From positions 1,364,001 to 1,428,000 of the forward strand of contig NZ_CP032550.1 in the NCBI RefSeq assembly GCF_009735645.1: 64,000 bases of DNA, in the 5' to 3' direction. The translations under genes and the position numbers were made by a program. This DNA comes from Microbacterium oryzae. GTDB taxonomy: Bacteria > Actinomycetota > Actinomycetes > Actinomycetales > Microbacteriaceae. Positions 24,994-33,875 of the stretch are shown piece by piece; the stretch's first letter is position 1; every line of letters begins with the position of its first letter. Below the pieces are notes generated by a model, which was given only the letters and a program-made list of their open reading frames with translations, was not told where the DNA came from and ran no database searches.

Positions 24994-25983
24994 TCAGCCC
25001 TGCTCGAGGATGCTCTCCGGCTGGATGTCGATCTTCGCGCCGGTGAGCTTGGCGGCGAGGCGGGCGTTCTGCCCCTCCTTGCCGATCGCGAGCGACAGCT
25101 GGTAGTCGGGCACGAGCGCGCGGACGGCCTTCGTCGTCGGGTCGAGCACGAAGCTGCTCGTGACCTTGGCCGGCGAGAGCGCGTTCGCGACGAACTTCGG
25201 CAGCTCGTCGTCGTGGTCGACGATGTCGATCTTCTCGCCGCTGAGCTCCTCGGTGACCGCGCGCACGCGGCGGCCGAGCTCGCCGATGCAGGCGCCCTTG
25301 GCGTTGATGGAGGGGTCGTTGGCGCGCACGGCGATCTTGGTGCGGTGACCGGCTTCGCGGGCGAGCGACGTGATCTCGACGAGGCCGTTGGCGATCTCGG
25401 GGACCTCGAGCGCGAAGAGCTTGCGGACGAGACCCGGGTGCGTGCGGGAGACGGTGATCTGCGGGCCCTTCAGCCCCTTCGCGACGCTCGTGACGTAGAC
25501 GCGCAGACGCGAGCCGTGCGAGTACTCCTCGCCGGGCACCTGCTCCTCGGGGGGCAGGATGGCCTCGACCGTGCCGAGGTCGACGTGGATCATGCGCGGG
25601 TTCGGGCCCTGCTGCACGACGCCGGCGACGATGTCGCCCTCCTTGCCGCGGAACTCCCCCAGCACCGCGTCGTCGGCGATGTCGCGGAGGCGCTGGCTGA
25701 TGACCTGCTTCGCGGCGTACGCGGCGATGCGGCCGAAGTTCTCCGGAGTGGTCTCCTCCTCGCCGACGATCGCGCCCTCCTCGTCCCGCACGGGGATGAG
25801 GATCGCGACGTGGCCCGACTTCCGGTCGAGGTGCGCGCGCGCGCCCTCCGGGATGTCGCCGTCCTGGGAGACGTGCTTCTCATACGCGGTGAGGATGGCC
25901 TGCTCGATGATCCGAACGAGTTCGTCGAACGGGATCTCCTTCTCGCGCTCGACCGTCCGCAGCAATCCGAGATCGATATCCAC
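24994..25983 (-). CDS. nusA: Transcription termination/antitermination factor NusA
   Basis: 329 residues: N-terminal RNA-polymerase-binding domain (1-120), S1 domain (~130-195, with G-D-I-V-A-G-V-V-Q), and two KH domains (~200-329, including A-C-I-G-E-L-G-R-R-V and L-A-I-G-K-E-G-Q-N-A-R-L-A). It lacks the acidic C-terminal repeats of proteobacterial NusA, as expected in Actinobacteria. It begins at GTG 25981-25983 with GGAGG upstream. In most bacteria rimP precedes nusA; here no rimP is present and a sodium/alanine symporter gene lies upstream on the same strand. Confidence 0.96.
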   Translation of the reverse strand: MDIDLGLLRTVEREKEIPFDELVRIIEQAILTAYEKHVSQDGDIPEGARAHLDRKSGHVAILIPVRDEEGAIVGEEETTPENFGRIAAYAAKQVISQRLRDIADDAVLGEFRGKEGDIVAGVVQQGPNPRMIHVDLGTVEAILPPEEQVPGEEYSHGSRLRVYVTSVAKGLKGPQITVSRTHPGLVRKLFALEVPEIANGLVEITSLAREAGHRTKIAVRANDPSINAKGACIGELGRRVRAVTEELSGEKIDIVDHDDELPKFVANALSPAKVTSSFVLDPTTKAVRALVPDYQLSLAIGKEGQNARLAAKLTGAKIDIQPESILEQG

Positions 25984-26076
25984 AACGTCCTCCGTATTCA
26001 GCTCTCGTCGGCAGACCTCTCGCCGACATCTCCGCCACGATACCGGATGCGCCCGGGCCGCCGCTGTGAGGGTCGG

Positions 26077-27546
26077 TCAGCGCCGCCGCACCACGTCGAT
26101 CGGGCCGGTGACGCTCTCCGTGTCCTCCCAGCACTCGATCCCGCGGACGTCGGGGAGCAGCGCGCGCGTGAACACCGGGTCGAGACCCTCCCGCCGCTGG
26201 TTCGAGTAGTCGCGCAGCAGGCGGAACACGAGGCCGGAGAGGAGGGCCACGGCCACGAGATTGATGACGGCCATCACCCCCATGATCGCGTCGGCCAGCG
26301 TCCAGACGAGGCTGGGGGCGGCCACGGAGCCGGCGAGGACGGCCACCACCACGAGGACGCGGAAGACGGTGAGGACCATGGGCTTCGCCGAGATGAACTC
26401 GATGCTCGCCTCGCCGTAGTAGTAGTTCCCGATGATCGAGCTGAACGCGAGCATGAAGACGACGACGGCGAGGGCGATGGTCGCCCAGCCGCCGAGCGAC
26501 GACGTCAGCGCGTGCTCGGTGAGCTCGACGCCCGTGAGACCGCCCTTCTCGATGGGCACCGCGACGAGGATCGTGAACGCGGTGATGGAGCACACGAGCA
26601 TGGTGTCGAAGTAGACCCCGAGCGACTGCACGAAGCCCTGCTTCGCGGGATGCGTGACGGCGGCCGCGGCCCCCGCGTTCGGGGCCGAGCCGAGGCCCGC
26701 CTCGTTGGAGAACATGCCGCGCTTGACGCCGGTGAGCACGATCTGACCCAGCGCGGCGCCGAGGACCTCGTTGAAGCCGAACGCCTGCGTGAAGATCGAC
26801 GCGAACGCGGCGGGGAGCTCGTCGAGGTGCACGACCACGACGGCGAGTCCCAGCAGCAGGTAGGCGAGCGCCATGACCGGCACGAGACCCTGCGTGACGT
26901 TCGCGATGCGGCGCACGCCGCCGAACACGATGAGGCCGGTGAGCACGGCCGTGAGGATGCCGACCACCCACAGCAGCCAGCCGCCCTCGGCGCCCGTGAT
27001 CTGCGTGATGGCAGAGGACGTGGTCAGCGCGATGGTGTTGGCCTGCAGCGCGGAGAACGCGAAGGGGAAGCAGAAGATGAGGATGACCGCGAACGCGACG
27101 CCCATCCAGCGCGCGCCGAGACCGCGGGACATGTAGTAGGCGGGGCCGCCGCGGAAGCCGTTGGCGTCGCGCACCTTGAACAGCTGCGCGAGGGTCGACT
27201 CGGCGAAGGCGGAGGCGGCGCCGACCGTCGCCATCAGCCACATCCAGAACACCGCGCCCGGGCCGCCGATCGCGATGGCCGTGCCGACGCCCGCGATGTT
27301 CCCCGTTCCCACGCGGGAGGCCGCCGAGATCGTGAACGCCTGGAACGACGACACCGACTGCGGCTTCCCGTCCTGGTCGCGCGGGGTCTTGTCCCCCAGC
27401 GTCCGGATCATCTCCGGCAGCATGCGGATCTGCACGGCGCCGGACCGGACGGTGATGTAGAGCCCCAGCAGGGCGACGATGGGCAGCACCACCCAGGTCC
27501 ACAGCTGGTCGCCGGCTGCCGCGATCCCCGCATCGATCTCATCCAT
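26077..27546 (-). CDS. Sodium:alanine symporter (AGCS family)
   Basis: 489 residues with about eleven transmembrane helices. It imports alanine or glycine with Na+. Family marks are the G-T-G-N-I-A-G-V-G-T-A motif, G-G-P-A-Y-Y-M near residue 150, G-A-A-L-G-Q-I-V-L-T-G-V-K-R-G-M-F-S-N-E-A-G-L-G-S-A-P-N-A, and S-I-I-G-N-Y-Y-Y-G-E. ATG 27544-27546 is preferred because the preceding in-frame 36 codons are Arg/Ser-rich and not family-like. The gene lies between proS and nusA, a place usually held by rimP, so it looks like a local rearrangement of a conserved block. Confidence 0.92.
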   Translation of the reverse strand: MDEIDAGIAAAGDQLWTWVVLPIVALLGLYITVRSGAVQIRMLPEMIRTLGDKTPRDQDGKPQSVSSFQAFTISAASRVGTGNIAGVGTAIAIGGPGAVFWMWLMATVGAASAFAESTLAQLFKVRDANGFRGGPAYYMSRGLGARWMGVAFAVILIFCFPFAFSALQANTIALTTSSAITQITGAEGGWLLWVVGILTAVLTGLIVFGGVRRIANVTQGLVPVMALAYLLLGLAVVVVHLDELPAAFASIFTQAFGFNEVLGAALGQIVLTGVKRGMFSNEAGLGSAPNAGAAAAVTHPAKQGFVQSLGVYFDTMLVCSITAFTILVAVPIEKGGLTGVELTEHALTSSLGGWATIALAVVVFMLAFSSIIGNYYYGEASIEFISAKPMVLTVFRVLVVVAVLAGSVAAPSLVWTLADAIMGVMAVINLVAVALLSGLVFRLLRDYSNQRREGLDPVFTRALLPDVRGIECWEDTESVTGPIDVVRRR

Positions 27547-27601
27547 GGCGGGCAGTCTCACCTGCGAGGCCGGCGTCCGGCAACCTCTTGACGCGCGCTG
27601 C

Positions 27602-29356
27602 TCAGGCGGACAGGCGCGCGACCGCCTCGGCGACCGGCACGACCTCGCGCTCACCCGAGCGGCGGTCCCACAGCTCGACGAGGCCGTCGGCCGCGCTGCG
27701 CCCGACGACGACGAGCTTCGGCACGCCGATGAGCTCCGCGTCGCCGAACTTCACGCCGGGCGACACCTTCGCGCGGTCGTCGTAGAGCACGTCCAGGCGC
27801 GCTCCCTCGAGATCGGCGACGAGCTTCTCGGCGAGCTCGAACGCCTCCTGCCCCTTGCCCGTCGCCACGACGTGCACGTCGAACGGCGCGACGGCCTCGG
27901 GCCAGATGAGGCCCTTGTCGTCGTTGGAGAGCTCGGCGATGGTCGCGAGGATGCGCGTGACGCCGATGCCGTAGGAGCCCATCGTGACGGTGACGAGCTT
28001 GCCGTTCTCGTCGAGCACCTTGAGTCCCAGTGCCTCCGCGTACTTGCGGCCGAGCTGGAAGACGTGCCCCAACTCCATGCCGCGGGCGAGCGAGACCGGA
28101 CCCGAGCCATCCGGAGCGGGGTCGCCCGCGCGCACCGTGGCGGCCTCGACGAAGCCGTCGGCCGTGAAGTCGCGGCCGGCCACCAGGCCGTGCACGTGCT
28201 TGTCGAGGGCGTTCGCGCCGGTGATCCAACTCGTCCCGTCGACGACGCGGGGATCGAGGAAGTAGCGGATGCCCGTGGCCGAGTCCTCGCCGAGGATCGG
28301 GCCGGTCTCGCTCCAGGGGCCGATGTACCCGCGGACGAGCAGCGGGTTCGCGGCGAAGTCCTCCTCGTTCGCCGCCTCCACCTCGGCGGGTGCGAAGGCC
28401 ACCTCGACGCGCTTGTCGTCGATGTCGCGGTCGCCGGGGATGCCGACCACGACGAGCTCGCGCGTGCCGTCGAGGTGCGTGAGCCGCAGCACGACGTTCT
28501 TCAGCGTGTCGGCGGCGGTCACCTCGCGGTCGAGGACGGCGTTCGAGTGGTCGACGAGAGTCTGGATGGTCGTGGTGCCGGGCGAGTCGAAGACGACCGG
28601 CTCCGGGAGTCCCTCGATGGGGAGCGCCTCGGGCACGAGGGTCGTGAACGCCTCGACGTTGGCCGCGTAGCCCCCGTCGCTGCGGACGAAGGTGTCCTCG
28701 CCGACCGGCGTCGGGTGCAGGAACTCCTCGGAGCGCGAGCCGCCCATGGCGCCGGCGTCTGCCTGCACGATCGCGTACTCGAGGCCGAGGCGCTGGAAGA
28801 TGCGCTCGTAGGCGTCGCGCTGCGCCATGTAGCTGCGCTCGAGGCCCGCGTCGGTGTGGTCGAACGAGTACGCGTCCTTCATCGTGAACTCGCGGCCGCG
28901 CAGGAGGCCGGCGCGGGGGCGCGCCTCGTCGCGGTACTTGTCCTGGATCTGGTAGATCGTCAGGGGCAGGTCCTTGTACGAGGAGTACAGGTCCTTCACG
29001 AGCAGCGTGAACGCCTCCTCGTGCGTGGGAGCGAGCAGGTAGTCGCCGCCCTTGCGGTCCTGGAGGCGGAACAGCTGCTCGCCGTACTCGTCCCAGCGGC
29101 CCGTGGCCTGATACGGCTCGCGCGGCATGAGCGCGGGGAAGTGCACCTCCTGCGCGCCGGCCGCGGTCATCTCCTCGCGGATGATCTGCTCGATCCTCGC
29201 CTTCACGCGGAGGCCCAGCGGCAGCCAGGCGAAGATGCCCGCCGCCTGACGCCGGATGTACCCGGCGCGGACGAGCAGCTTGTGGCTCGCGACCTCTGCC
29301 TCGGCAGGGTCTTCACGGAGCGTGCGGACGAAGAGTTGCGACAGACGGGTGACCAC
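27602..29356 (-). CDS. proS: Prolyl-tRNA synthetase, bacterial type
   Basis: 584 residues, class II synthetase with the editing insertion of bacterial ProRS. The N-terminus [13 protein letters not shown] and [13 protein letters not shown] are typical. Motif 2 is seen as [17 protein letters not shown]; motif 3 as [10 protein letters not shown]. The INS domain (about 225-405) carries the [13 protein letters not shown] region that hydrolyses mischarged Ala-tRNAPro. The start is GTG 29354-29356: longer in-frame starts run through the palindromic repeat, and TAGACT lies 8 bases before this GTG. Confidence 0.96.
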   Translation of the reverse strand: MVTRLSQLFVRTLREDPAEAEVASHKLLVRAGYIRRQAAGIFAWLPLGLRVKARIEQIIREEMTAAGAQEVHFPALMPREPYQATGRWDEYGEQLFRLQDRKGGDYLLAPTHEEAFTLLVKDLYSSYKDLPLTIYQIQDKYRDEARPRAGLLRGREFTMKDAYSFDHTDAGLERSYMAQRDAYERIFQRLGLEYAIVQADAGAMGGSRSEEFLHPTPVGEDTFVRSDGGYAANVEAFTTLVPEALPIEGLPEPVVFDSPGTTTIQTLVDHSNAVLDREVTAADTLKNVVLRLTHLDGTRELVVVGIPGDRDIDDKRVEVAFAPAEVEAANEEDFAANPLLVRGYIGPWSETGPILGEDSATGIRYFLDPRVVDGTSWITGANALDKHVHGLVAGRDFTADGFVEAATVRAGDPAPDGSGPVSLARGMELGHVFQLGRKYAEALGLKVLDENGKLVTVTMGSYGIGVTRILATIAELSNDDKGLIWPEAVAPFDVHVVATGKGQEAFELAEKLVADLEGARLDVLYDDRAKVSPGVKFGDAELIGVPKLVVVGRSAADGLVELWDRRSGEREVVPVAEAVARLSA

Positions 29357-29364
29357 GAGCGACA

Positions 29365-29370
29365 AGTCTA
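29365..29370 (-). promoter_or_regulatory. -10 element for proS
   Basis: TAGACT on the minus strand, 8 bases before the GTG start; no ribosome site is visible, which fits a leaderless mRNA. Confidence 0.5.
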
Positions 29371-29465
29371 GGGCGTGGGCCGCCGGGCCTGCCGCGGGGG
29401 CGCCGCGGGGGGGTGCCTCGGGGTGGGCGCAGGGGTGCCGCGGCGAGGTGCCCGGGTTTCCCCCG

Positions 29466-29543
29466 CCAGACGATGTCGTCTCACCCGCGCGACACCGAAT
29501 ACCGCGATTTTCCGTGTCGCCGCGGTGAGACGACATCGTCTGG
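29466..29543. repeat. 72-bp compound palindromic repeat, copy 2 (extended arms)
   Basis: Outer arms of 20 bp are perfectly complementary (29466-29485 with 29524-29543), enclosing an inner 7-bp stem GCGACAC (29489-29495) with 29514-29520 and a loop centred on CGCG (29503-29506). Positions 29468-29539 align with copy 1 (6951-7022) without gaps, 56 of 72 identical. This copy lies between the divergent proS and RNB genes, over 90 bases from either start, so it is not a terminator for either. Confidence 0.88.
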
Positions 29544-29545
29544 TC

Positions 29546-29583
29546 GCCCCCGACCCCACCCCGCGCCCCCGACCCCACCCCGC
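29546..29583. repeat. Perfect 19-bp tandem duplication
   Basis: GCCCCCGACCCCACCCCGC occurs twice without spacing, immediately right of palindrome copy 2. It is C-rich and non-coding. Confidence 0.85.
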
Positions 29584-29642
29584 GCGGCCTCGCCCACGCC
29601 ACCCGGCTGCGCCCGGCCGGCCCTGCCGCCCGCGCCCGGTTC

Positions 29643-29648
29643 TAGGCT
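29643..29648 (+). promoter_or_regulatory. -10 element for the RNB gene
   Basis: TAGGCT, 6 bases before the ATG at 29655; leaderless geometry. Confidence 0.5.
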
Positions 29649-29654
29649 GGCGGC

Positions 29655-31082
29655 ATGCCGGCCCGCCATACCCGCCTCTCGCCGTCCGCCGTCCAGACCG
29701 CGCTCGGGGAGTCGCTCGCCGAGCTGCGCCGCTCGCTCGAGCTGCCCGAGTCGTTCCCGCCCGAGGTCGTCGCGGAGGCCGAGGACATCGTCGCATCCGG
29801 CACCGCCGTCGACGGCTCCGACGACGAGCGCGCCGACCTCCGCGACCTCCCCTTCCTCACCATCGACCCGGAGGGCTCGCGCGATCTCGACCAGGCGATG
29901 CACATCGCGCGCGAGGGCGACGGGTTCGTCGTGCACTACGCGATCGCGGACCTCGCCGCGTTCGTCCGACCGGGCGGCGCGATCGACGCGGAGGCGCAGC
30001 GCCGCGGGCAGACGCTGTACGCGCCGGATGGCTCGGTGCCGCTGCACCCGGAGGTCCTGTCCCACGGGGCGGCGTCCCTCCTGCCGGACGAAGACCGTCG
30101 CGCGTGCGTCTGGCGGTTCGCCCTCGACGCGGAGGGCCGGCACGGCCCCGACGACGTCACCCTCGTGCGCGCGTGGGTCCACTCGCGCGGGCAGTGGGCC
30201 TACGAGGGCGCGCAGGCCGCGATCGACGCGGGCACGGGGCCCGAGACCCTCGCGCTCCTGGCCGAGCTCGGCCCGCTCCGCATCGCGCAGGAGGCCCGCC
30301 GCGGCGGCGCGAGCCTCAACGCCCCCGAGGAGGAGATCGTCGACGGCCCCGACGGCTACGAGATCCAGCGCCGCGCGCTCCTCCCGGTCGAGGACTGGAA
30401 CGCGCAGATCTCGCTGATGACCGGGATGGCCGCGGCCGACATCATGCTCAGCGCCGGCCGCGGGATCGTCCGCACCCTCCCGCCCGCCGACGAGGAGTCG
30501 CGCGCGGAGTTCCGCCGTCAGGTCGCACTCCTCGGCCGCCCCTGGCCGGAGGACCTCGACTACGGCGAGTACCTGCGGCGCCTGGACCCCGCGGATGACG
30601 CGACCCCGGCCATCCTGCAGGCGGCGAGCGCGCTGTTCCGCGGTGCGGACTACGTCGCGTTCCTCTCCCCCGACGAGATCCCCGCCGACGTCGAGCAGGC
30701 GGCGATCGGCGCCCCGTACGCGCACGCGACCGCTCCCCTGCGGCGCCTCGTCGACCGCTACACGCTGCGTGCGTGTCTGGGCGACGTCGACGAGGAGGTG
30801 CTGCCGCGGCTGCCGGAGATCATGCGCCGGTCGTCCGCGCTCGCCTCCCGCCTCGAGTCCGGCGCGGTCGACCGGGTGGAGGCCGCCGTGCTGCACCGGC
30901 GCATCGGCCAGGTCCTCGACGCCGTCGTGCTGTCGCAGACGAAGGGCGGCAGCCGCGTGCAGCTCGCCGACCCATTCGTCACGGCGACGGTGCCGGAGGC
31001 CGTGGAACCCGGCACCCGCATCCGCGTGCGCGTCGAGGCCACCGACATCGCGACCGGGAGCGTCACCCTCTCGGCGGAGTGA
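29655..31082 (+). CDS. RNB-domain ribonuclease (RNase II/R family, minimal)
   Basis: 475 residues. The RNB exoribonuclease core is present: L-T-I-D-P-E-G-S-R-D-L-D-Q-A-M-H with the metal-binding aspartates (about residues 72-84), the H-Y-A-I-A-D-L-A-A-F-V strand, and A-P-Y-A-H-A-T-A-P-L-R-R-L-V-D-R-Y. A ~60-residue helical N-terminus replaces cold-shock domains and only a short beta segment follows the core instead of a full S1 domain. At 475 residues it is much shorter than RNase R (~800) or RNase II (~640). It probably degrades single-stranded RNA 3' to 5'; preferred substrates are unknown. The hydrolase gene follows after 48 bases. Confidence 0.87.
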   Translation: MPARHTRLSPSAVQTALGESLAELRRSLELPESFPPEVVAEAEDIVASGTAVDGSDDERADLRDLPFLTIDPEGSRDLDQAMHIAREGDGFVVHYAIADLAAFVRPGGAIDAEAQRRGQTLYAPDGSVPLHPEVLSHGAASLLPDEDRRACVWRFALDAEGRHGPDDVTLVRAWVHSRGQWAYEGAQAAIDAGTGPETLALLAELGPLRIAQEARRGGASLNAPEEEIVDGPDGYEIQRRALLPVEDWNAQISLMTGMAAADIMLSAGRGIVRTLPPADEESRAEFRRQVALLGRPWPEDLDYGEYLRRLDPADDATPAILQAASALFRGADYVAFLSPDEIPADVEQAAIGAPYAHATAPLRRLVDRYTLRACLGDVDEEVLPRLPEIMRRSSALASRLESGAVDRVEAAVLHRRIGQVLDAVVLSQTKGGSRVQLADPFVTATVPEAVEPGTRIRVRVEATDIATGSVTLSAE

Positions 31083-31130
31083 GCCGTGCGGCCCTCGCGA
31101 AGGTCGGAGGCCGCGAGTACGGTCGGGGCC

Positions 31131-31823
31131 ATGGACGTGATCCTCATCCCCGGCCTCTGGCTCGACGCGTCGTCGTGGGCGCCGATCGCCGACGCCCTGA
31201 CCGCGGCCGGGCATCGACCGCGGGCCCTCACGCTCCCCGGCACCGGCGAGCCCGCCGACCGCACGGCCGACATCGGGATGACCCGCTGGGTCGCCGCGGT
31301 GGTCGCCGAGATCGATCGAGCGGATGGCCCGGTCGTGCTGGTCGGTCATTCGGGCGGCGGCAACGTGGCATGGGGTGCGGCGGACGCGCGGCCCGACCAC
31401 GTCGCGCGGGTCGTCTTCGTCGACACCGCGCCGCCCGCGCCCGGCGCATCCATCTCCGAGTTCCCCACGGAGGGCGGCGCGGTCCCCTTCCCCGGCTGGG
31501 CCTTCTTCGACGAGCCCGATGTGGCCGATCTCGACGACGCGACGCGCGAGCGCACGGCCGCATTCATGAAGGGCGTGCCCGCGCGCGTTCCGGCCGAGCC
31601 GCTGGCGCTTCGCGATGCGCGGCGCTTCCGAGTGCCGGTGACGCTCCTCATGGGCGAGAGGGATGAGGCAGCGCTGCGCGCCGAGCTCGAGAACTGGGGA
31701 GCCTTCCGCGAGGAGTTCGAGGCGATCGACGACGCCGAGGTCGTCCGCATCGGCTCCGGTCACTGGCCGCAGTTCTCCCAGCCGGAGCGGCTCGCCGAGC
31801 TGCTGCTCGCAGCCATCCGCTGA
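31131..31823 (+). CDS. Alpha/beta hydrolase
   Basis: 230 residues. The nucleophile elbow is G-H-S-G-G-G-N, the oxyanion loop lies in L-I-P-G-L-W-L-D-A-S-S-W, an acid residue is probably in L-M-G-E-R-D-E, and the catalytic His is likely in I-G-S-G-H-W-P-Q-F. This pattern resembles small esterases of the salicylate-binding type (Ser-Asp-His). The substrate cannot be deduced. ATG 31131 is preferred over an upstream in-frame start because the conserved strand V-I-L-I-P-G starts right after it and TACGGT lies 7 bases upstream. Confidence 0.82.
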   Translation: MDVILIPGLWLDASSWAPIADALTAAGHRPRALTLPGTGEPADRTADIGMTRWVAAVVAEIDRADGPVVLVGHSGGGNVAWGAADARPDHVARVVFVDTAPPAPGASISEFPTEGGAVPFPGWAFFDEPDVADLDDATRERTAAFMKGVPARVPAEPLALRDARRFRVPVTLLMGERDEAALRAELENWGAFREEFEAIDDAEVVRIGSGHWPQFSQPERLAELLLAAIR

Positions 31824-31846
31824 CGGCGGCCTCTCCGACAGCGGGG

Positions 31847-32593
31847 TCAGCGCCGCTGACGACCTCGGAACACCGCGGTGCGCAGCTCGACCTCCCAGAC
31901 GTCGGCGGTCGGCATGTCGAGGTCGCGGGCCACGGCGACCTCGGCGTCGATGTCGTAGGGCACGCGTACGAACTGCACGCCGAACGGCGCCTCGTCCGGG
32001 GAGTCGACGACGCCCTCGACGATGACGTAGCTCGCGCGCGGCTCATCCAGCGGATTGCCGACGCTTCCCACGTTGAAGAGGGTGCGGCCATCCGTCGTCT
32101 CGATGTAGGCGTCGTGCACGTCGCCGTAGCCGACGACGTCGGGCTCCGGCCCGTCGCCGGTCATCTCGGTGCGGCGGAACATGCCGTCGAACTCCGCCGC
32201 CGAGTGCTGGAACCGCACCCGCACGTGCGGGCTCTGCGCGGACGCGTGGAAGAGGCGGATGCGGCGCCCGCTCACGAGGAGGTCGTGGCTGAGCGGCAGC
32301 GCGGCGAGCCACTCGCGCTGCTCGGGCGCGAGCTCGTCGCGCCACCAGATCATCTCGGGCAGACCGTCGTCGGGGATGGTGCCGAGGAAGTCGTCCCAGT
32401 TGCCGCGGACGGCGACCTCGCAGACCTCCTGCGTGCGACGGACCGCGTCGCTCCCCCGCGGGCCCTTGCCCGCGACATCGCCGAGGTTGATGACGCGCGC
32501 GATGCCCCGTGCGCGGATGTCGGCGAGCACCGCGTCGTACGCGGTCATGTTCCCGTGCACGTCGGAGAGGATGGCGATGCGGTCGACGGTCAC
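31847..32593 (-). CDS. Metallophosphoesterase, YfcE/ApaH-like
   Basis: 248 residues with calcineurin-like motifs I-L-S-D-V-H-G-N, N-L-G-D-V-A-G-K-G-P, R-G-N-W-D-D, and a late G-Y-G-D-V-H metal site; N-V-G-S-V-G-N-P near the end is typical of YfcE/Mre11-like small phosphodiesterases. Trp replaces the usual His of G-N-H-D, as in this subgroup (G-N-W/C-D). Substrate could be a nucleotide or protein phosphate. The start is GTG 32591-32593; it lies 33 bases downstream of ispG on the same strand, so read-through is likely. Confidence 0.82.
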   Translation of the reverse strand: MTVDRIAILSDVHGNMTAYDAVLADIRARGIARVINLGDVAGKGPRGSDAVRRTQEVCEVAVRGNWDDFLGTIPDDGLPEMIWWRDELAPEQREWLAALPLSHDLLVSGRRIRLFHASAQSPHVRVRFQHSAAEFDGMFRRTEMTGDGPEPDVVGYGDVHDAYIETTDGRTLFNVGSVGNPLDEPRASYVIVEGVVDSPDEAPFGVQFVRVPYDIDAEVAVARDLDMPTADVWEVELRTAVFRGRQRR

Positions 32594-32626
32594 CGGGCCA
32601 TCCTCACATGCCGAGCGGCGGCCGGA

Positions 32627-33778
32627 TCAGACGGTGACGACCTGCGCGGTGCCGGTCGGGGCGGCGGGACCCATCTCGTCGGCGATGCGGTTCGCCTCCT
32701 CGATGAGCGTGCGCACGATCTCCGCCTCGGGCACGGTCTTGATGACCTCGCCCTTGACGAAGATCTGGCCCTTGCCGTTGCCCGAGGCGACGCCGAGGTC
32801 GGCCTCGCGGGCCTCGCCCGGTCCGTTCACGACGCAGCCCATGACCGCCACGCGCAGCGGCACGGTCATGTCCTTCAGGCCCTCGGTGACGTTCTCGGCG
32901 AGCGAGTACACGTCGACCTGGGCCCGGCCGCAGGAGGGGCAGGAGACGATCTCGAGCTTGCGCTCGCGGAGGTTCAGCGACTGCAGGATCTGGTGGCCGA
33001 CCTTGACCTCCTCGGCCGGCGGGGCCGAGAGCGACACGCGGATGGTGTCGCCGATGCCCTCGCCCAGCAGGATGCCGAACGCCGTCGCCGACTTGATGGT
33101 GCCCTGGAACGCAGGGCCCGCCTCGGTCACACCGAGGTGCAGCGGCCAGTCGCCGCGCTCGGCGAGCTGCCGGTACGCCTTGACCATGACGACGGGGTCG
33201 TTGTGCTTGACCGAGATCTTGAAGTCGTGGAAGTCGTGCTCCTCGAAGAGGCTCGCCTCCCACACCGCGGACTCGACGAGCGCCTCGGGCGTCGCCTTGC
33301 CGTACTTCTCCAGCAGGCGGCGGTCGAGCGAGCCCGCGTTCACGCCGATGCGGAGCGAGACGCCCGCGGCCTGCGCGGCCTTCGCGATGGCGCCGACCTG
33401 GTCGTCGAACTTGCGGATGTTGCCCGGGTTCACGCGCACGGCCGCACAGCCCGCGTCGATCGCCTGGAAGACGTACTTCGGCTGGAAGTGGATGTCGGCG
33501 ATCACCGGGATCTGGCTCTTGGCCGCGATGATGTGCAGCACGTCCGCGTCGTCCTGGCTCGGCACCGCGACGCGCACGATCTCGCAGCCCGAGGCGGTGA
33601 GCTCGGCGATCTGCTGCAGCGTGGCGTTGATGTCGGTCGTCGGCGTCGTCGTCATCGACTGGACGCTGACGGGCGCATCGCCGCCGACGAGGACCTTCCC
33701 GACCCGGATCTGACGCGACTTGCGACGAGGGGCGAGGGTCTCGGGCACGCGGGGCATACCGATGTTCACTGCAGGCAC
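32627..33778 (-). CDS. ispG: 4-hydroxy-3-methylbut-2-en-1-yl diphosphate synthase
   Basis: 383 residues. This [4Fe-4S] enzyme reductively converts 2-C-methylerythritol 2,4-cyclodiphosphate to HMBPP in the MEP isoprenoid pathway. The TIM-barrel domain contains S-V-Q-S-M-T and V-R-V-N-P-G-N-I; cluster ligands are C-P-S-C-G-R and [15 protein letters not shown] 33778 is supported by TAATCT 6 bases upstream; an ATG at 33755-33757 would be seven codons shorter. dxr, another MEP-pathway gene, lies about 7 kb away on the same strand, which fits the ispG-M50-dxr neighbourhood of many Actinobacteria with extra genes inserted. Confidence 0.95.
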   Translation of the reverse strand: MPAVNIGMPRVPETLAPRRKSRQIRVGKVLVGGDAPVSVQSMTTTPTTDINATLQQIAELTASGCEIVRVAVPSQDDADVLHIIAAKSQIPVIADIHFQPKYVFQAIDAGCAAVRVNPGNIRKFDDQVGAIAKAAQAAGVSLRIGVNAGSLDRRLLEKYGKATPEALVESAVWEASLFEEHDFHDFKISVKHNDPVVMVKAYRQLAERGDWPLHLGVTEAGPAFQGTIKSATAFGILLGEGIGDTIRVSLSAPPAEEVKVGHQILQSLNLRERKLEIVSCPSCGRAQVDVYSLAENVTEGLKDMTVPLRVAVMGCVVNGPGEAREADLGVASGNGKGQIFVKGEVIKTVPEAEIVRTLIEEANRIADEMGPAAPTGTAQVVTV

Positions 33779-33784
33779 CCGTCC

Positions 33785-33790
33785 AGATTA
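33785..33790 (-). promoter_or_regulatory. -10 element for ispG
   Basis: TAATCT on the minus strand, 6 bases before the ispG GTG; leaderless geometry. Confidence 0.5.
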
Positions 33791-33827
33791 CGCCGCGATG
33801 GGTGGAAGGGCGCTGGACGGCCTGTGG

Positions 33828-33833
33828 TAGTTT
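33828..33833 (+). promoter_or_regulatory. -10 element of the trp leader promoter
   Basis: TAGTTT, 6 bases before the leader-peptide ATG at 33840, so the leader mRNA probably begins at or near its own start codon. Confidence 0.55.
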
Positions 33834-33839
33834 CAGCGC

Positions 33840-33875
33840 ATGTTCGCCGACCGCACCTGGTGGCCCGCCCCGTAG
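33840..33875 (+). CDS. trpL: trp operon leader peptide
   Basis: An 11-residue reading frame, MFADRTWWPAP, with tandem Trp codons at 33858-33863 and a TAG stop at 33873-33875. It precedes a terminator hairpin and the TrpE-TrpG fusion gene. Its role would be to report charged tRNATrp: a ribosome stalled on the Trp codons covers segment 1 (33849-33854) and lets segment 2 (33875-33880) pair with segment 3 (33896-33901); one reaching the stop blocks segment 2, so the terminator forms. Two adjacent Trp codons in eleven is far above chance, and the codon spacing to the hairpins is as in known attenuators. Too short to be found by standard gene callers. Confidence 0.87.
   Translation: MFADRTWWPAP

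Noticed and set aside
24709..27591. A 960-codon plus-strand frame opposite ylxR, nusA and the symporter
   Set aside because: Consists of His/Arg/Asp/Gly runs typical of the reverse frame of GC-rich genes; three well-supported genes occupy the other strand.
29357..29602. An 82-codon N-terminal extension of ProRS
   Set aside because: It runs through the palindromic repeat and is unlike any ProRS; the family N-terminus begins at GTG 29356 with a -10 element before it.
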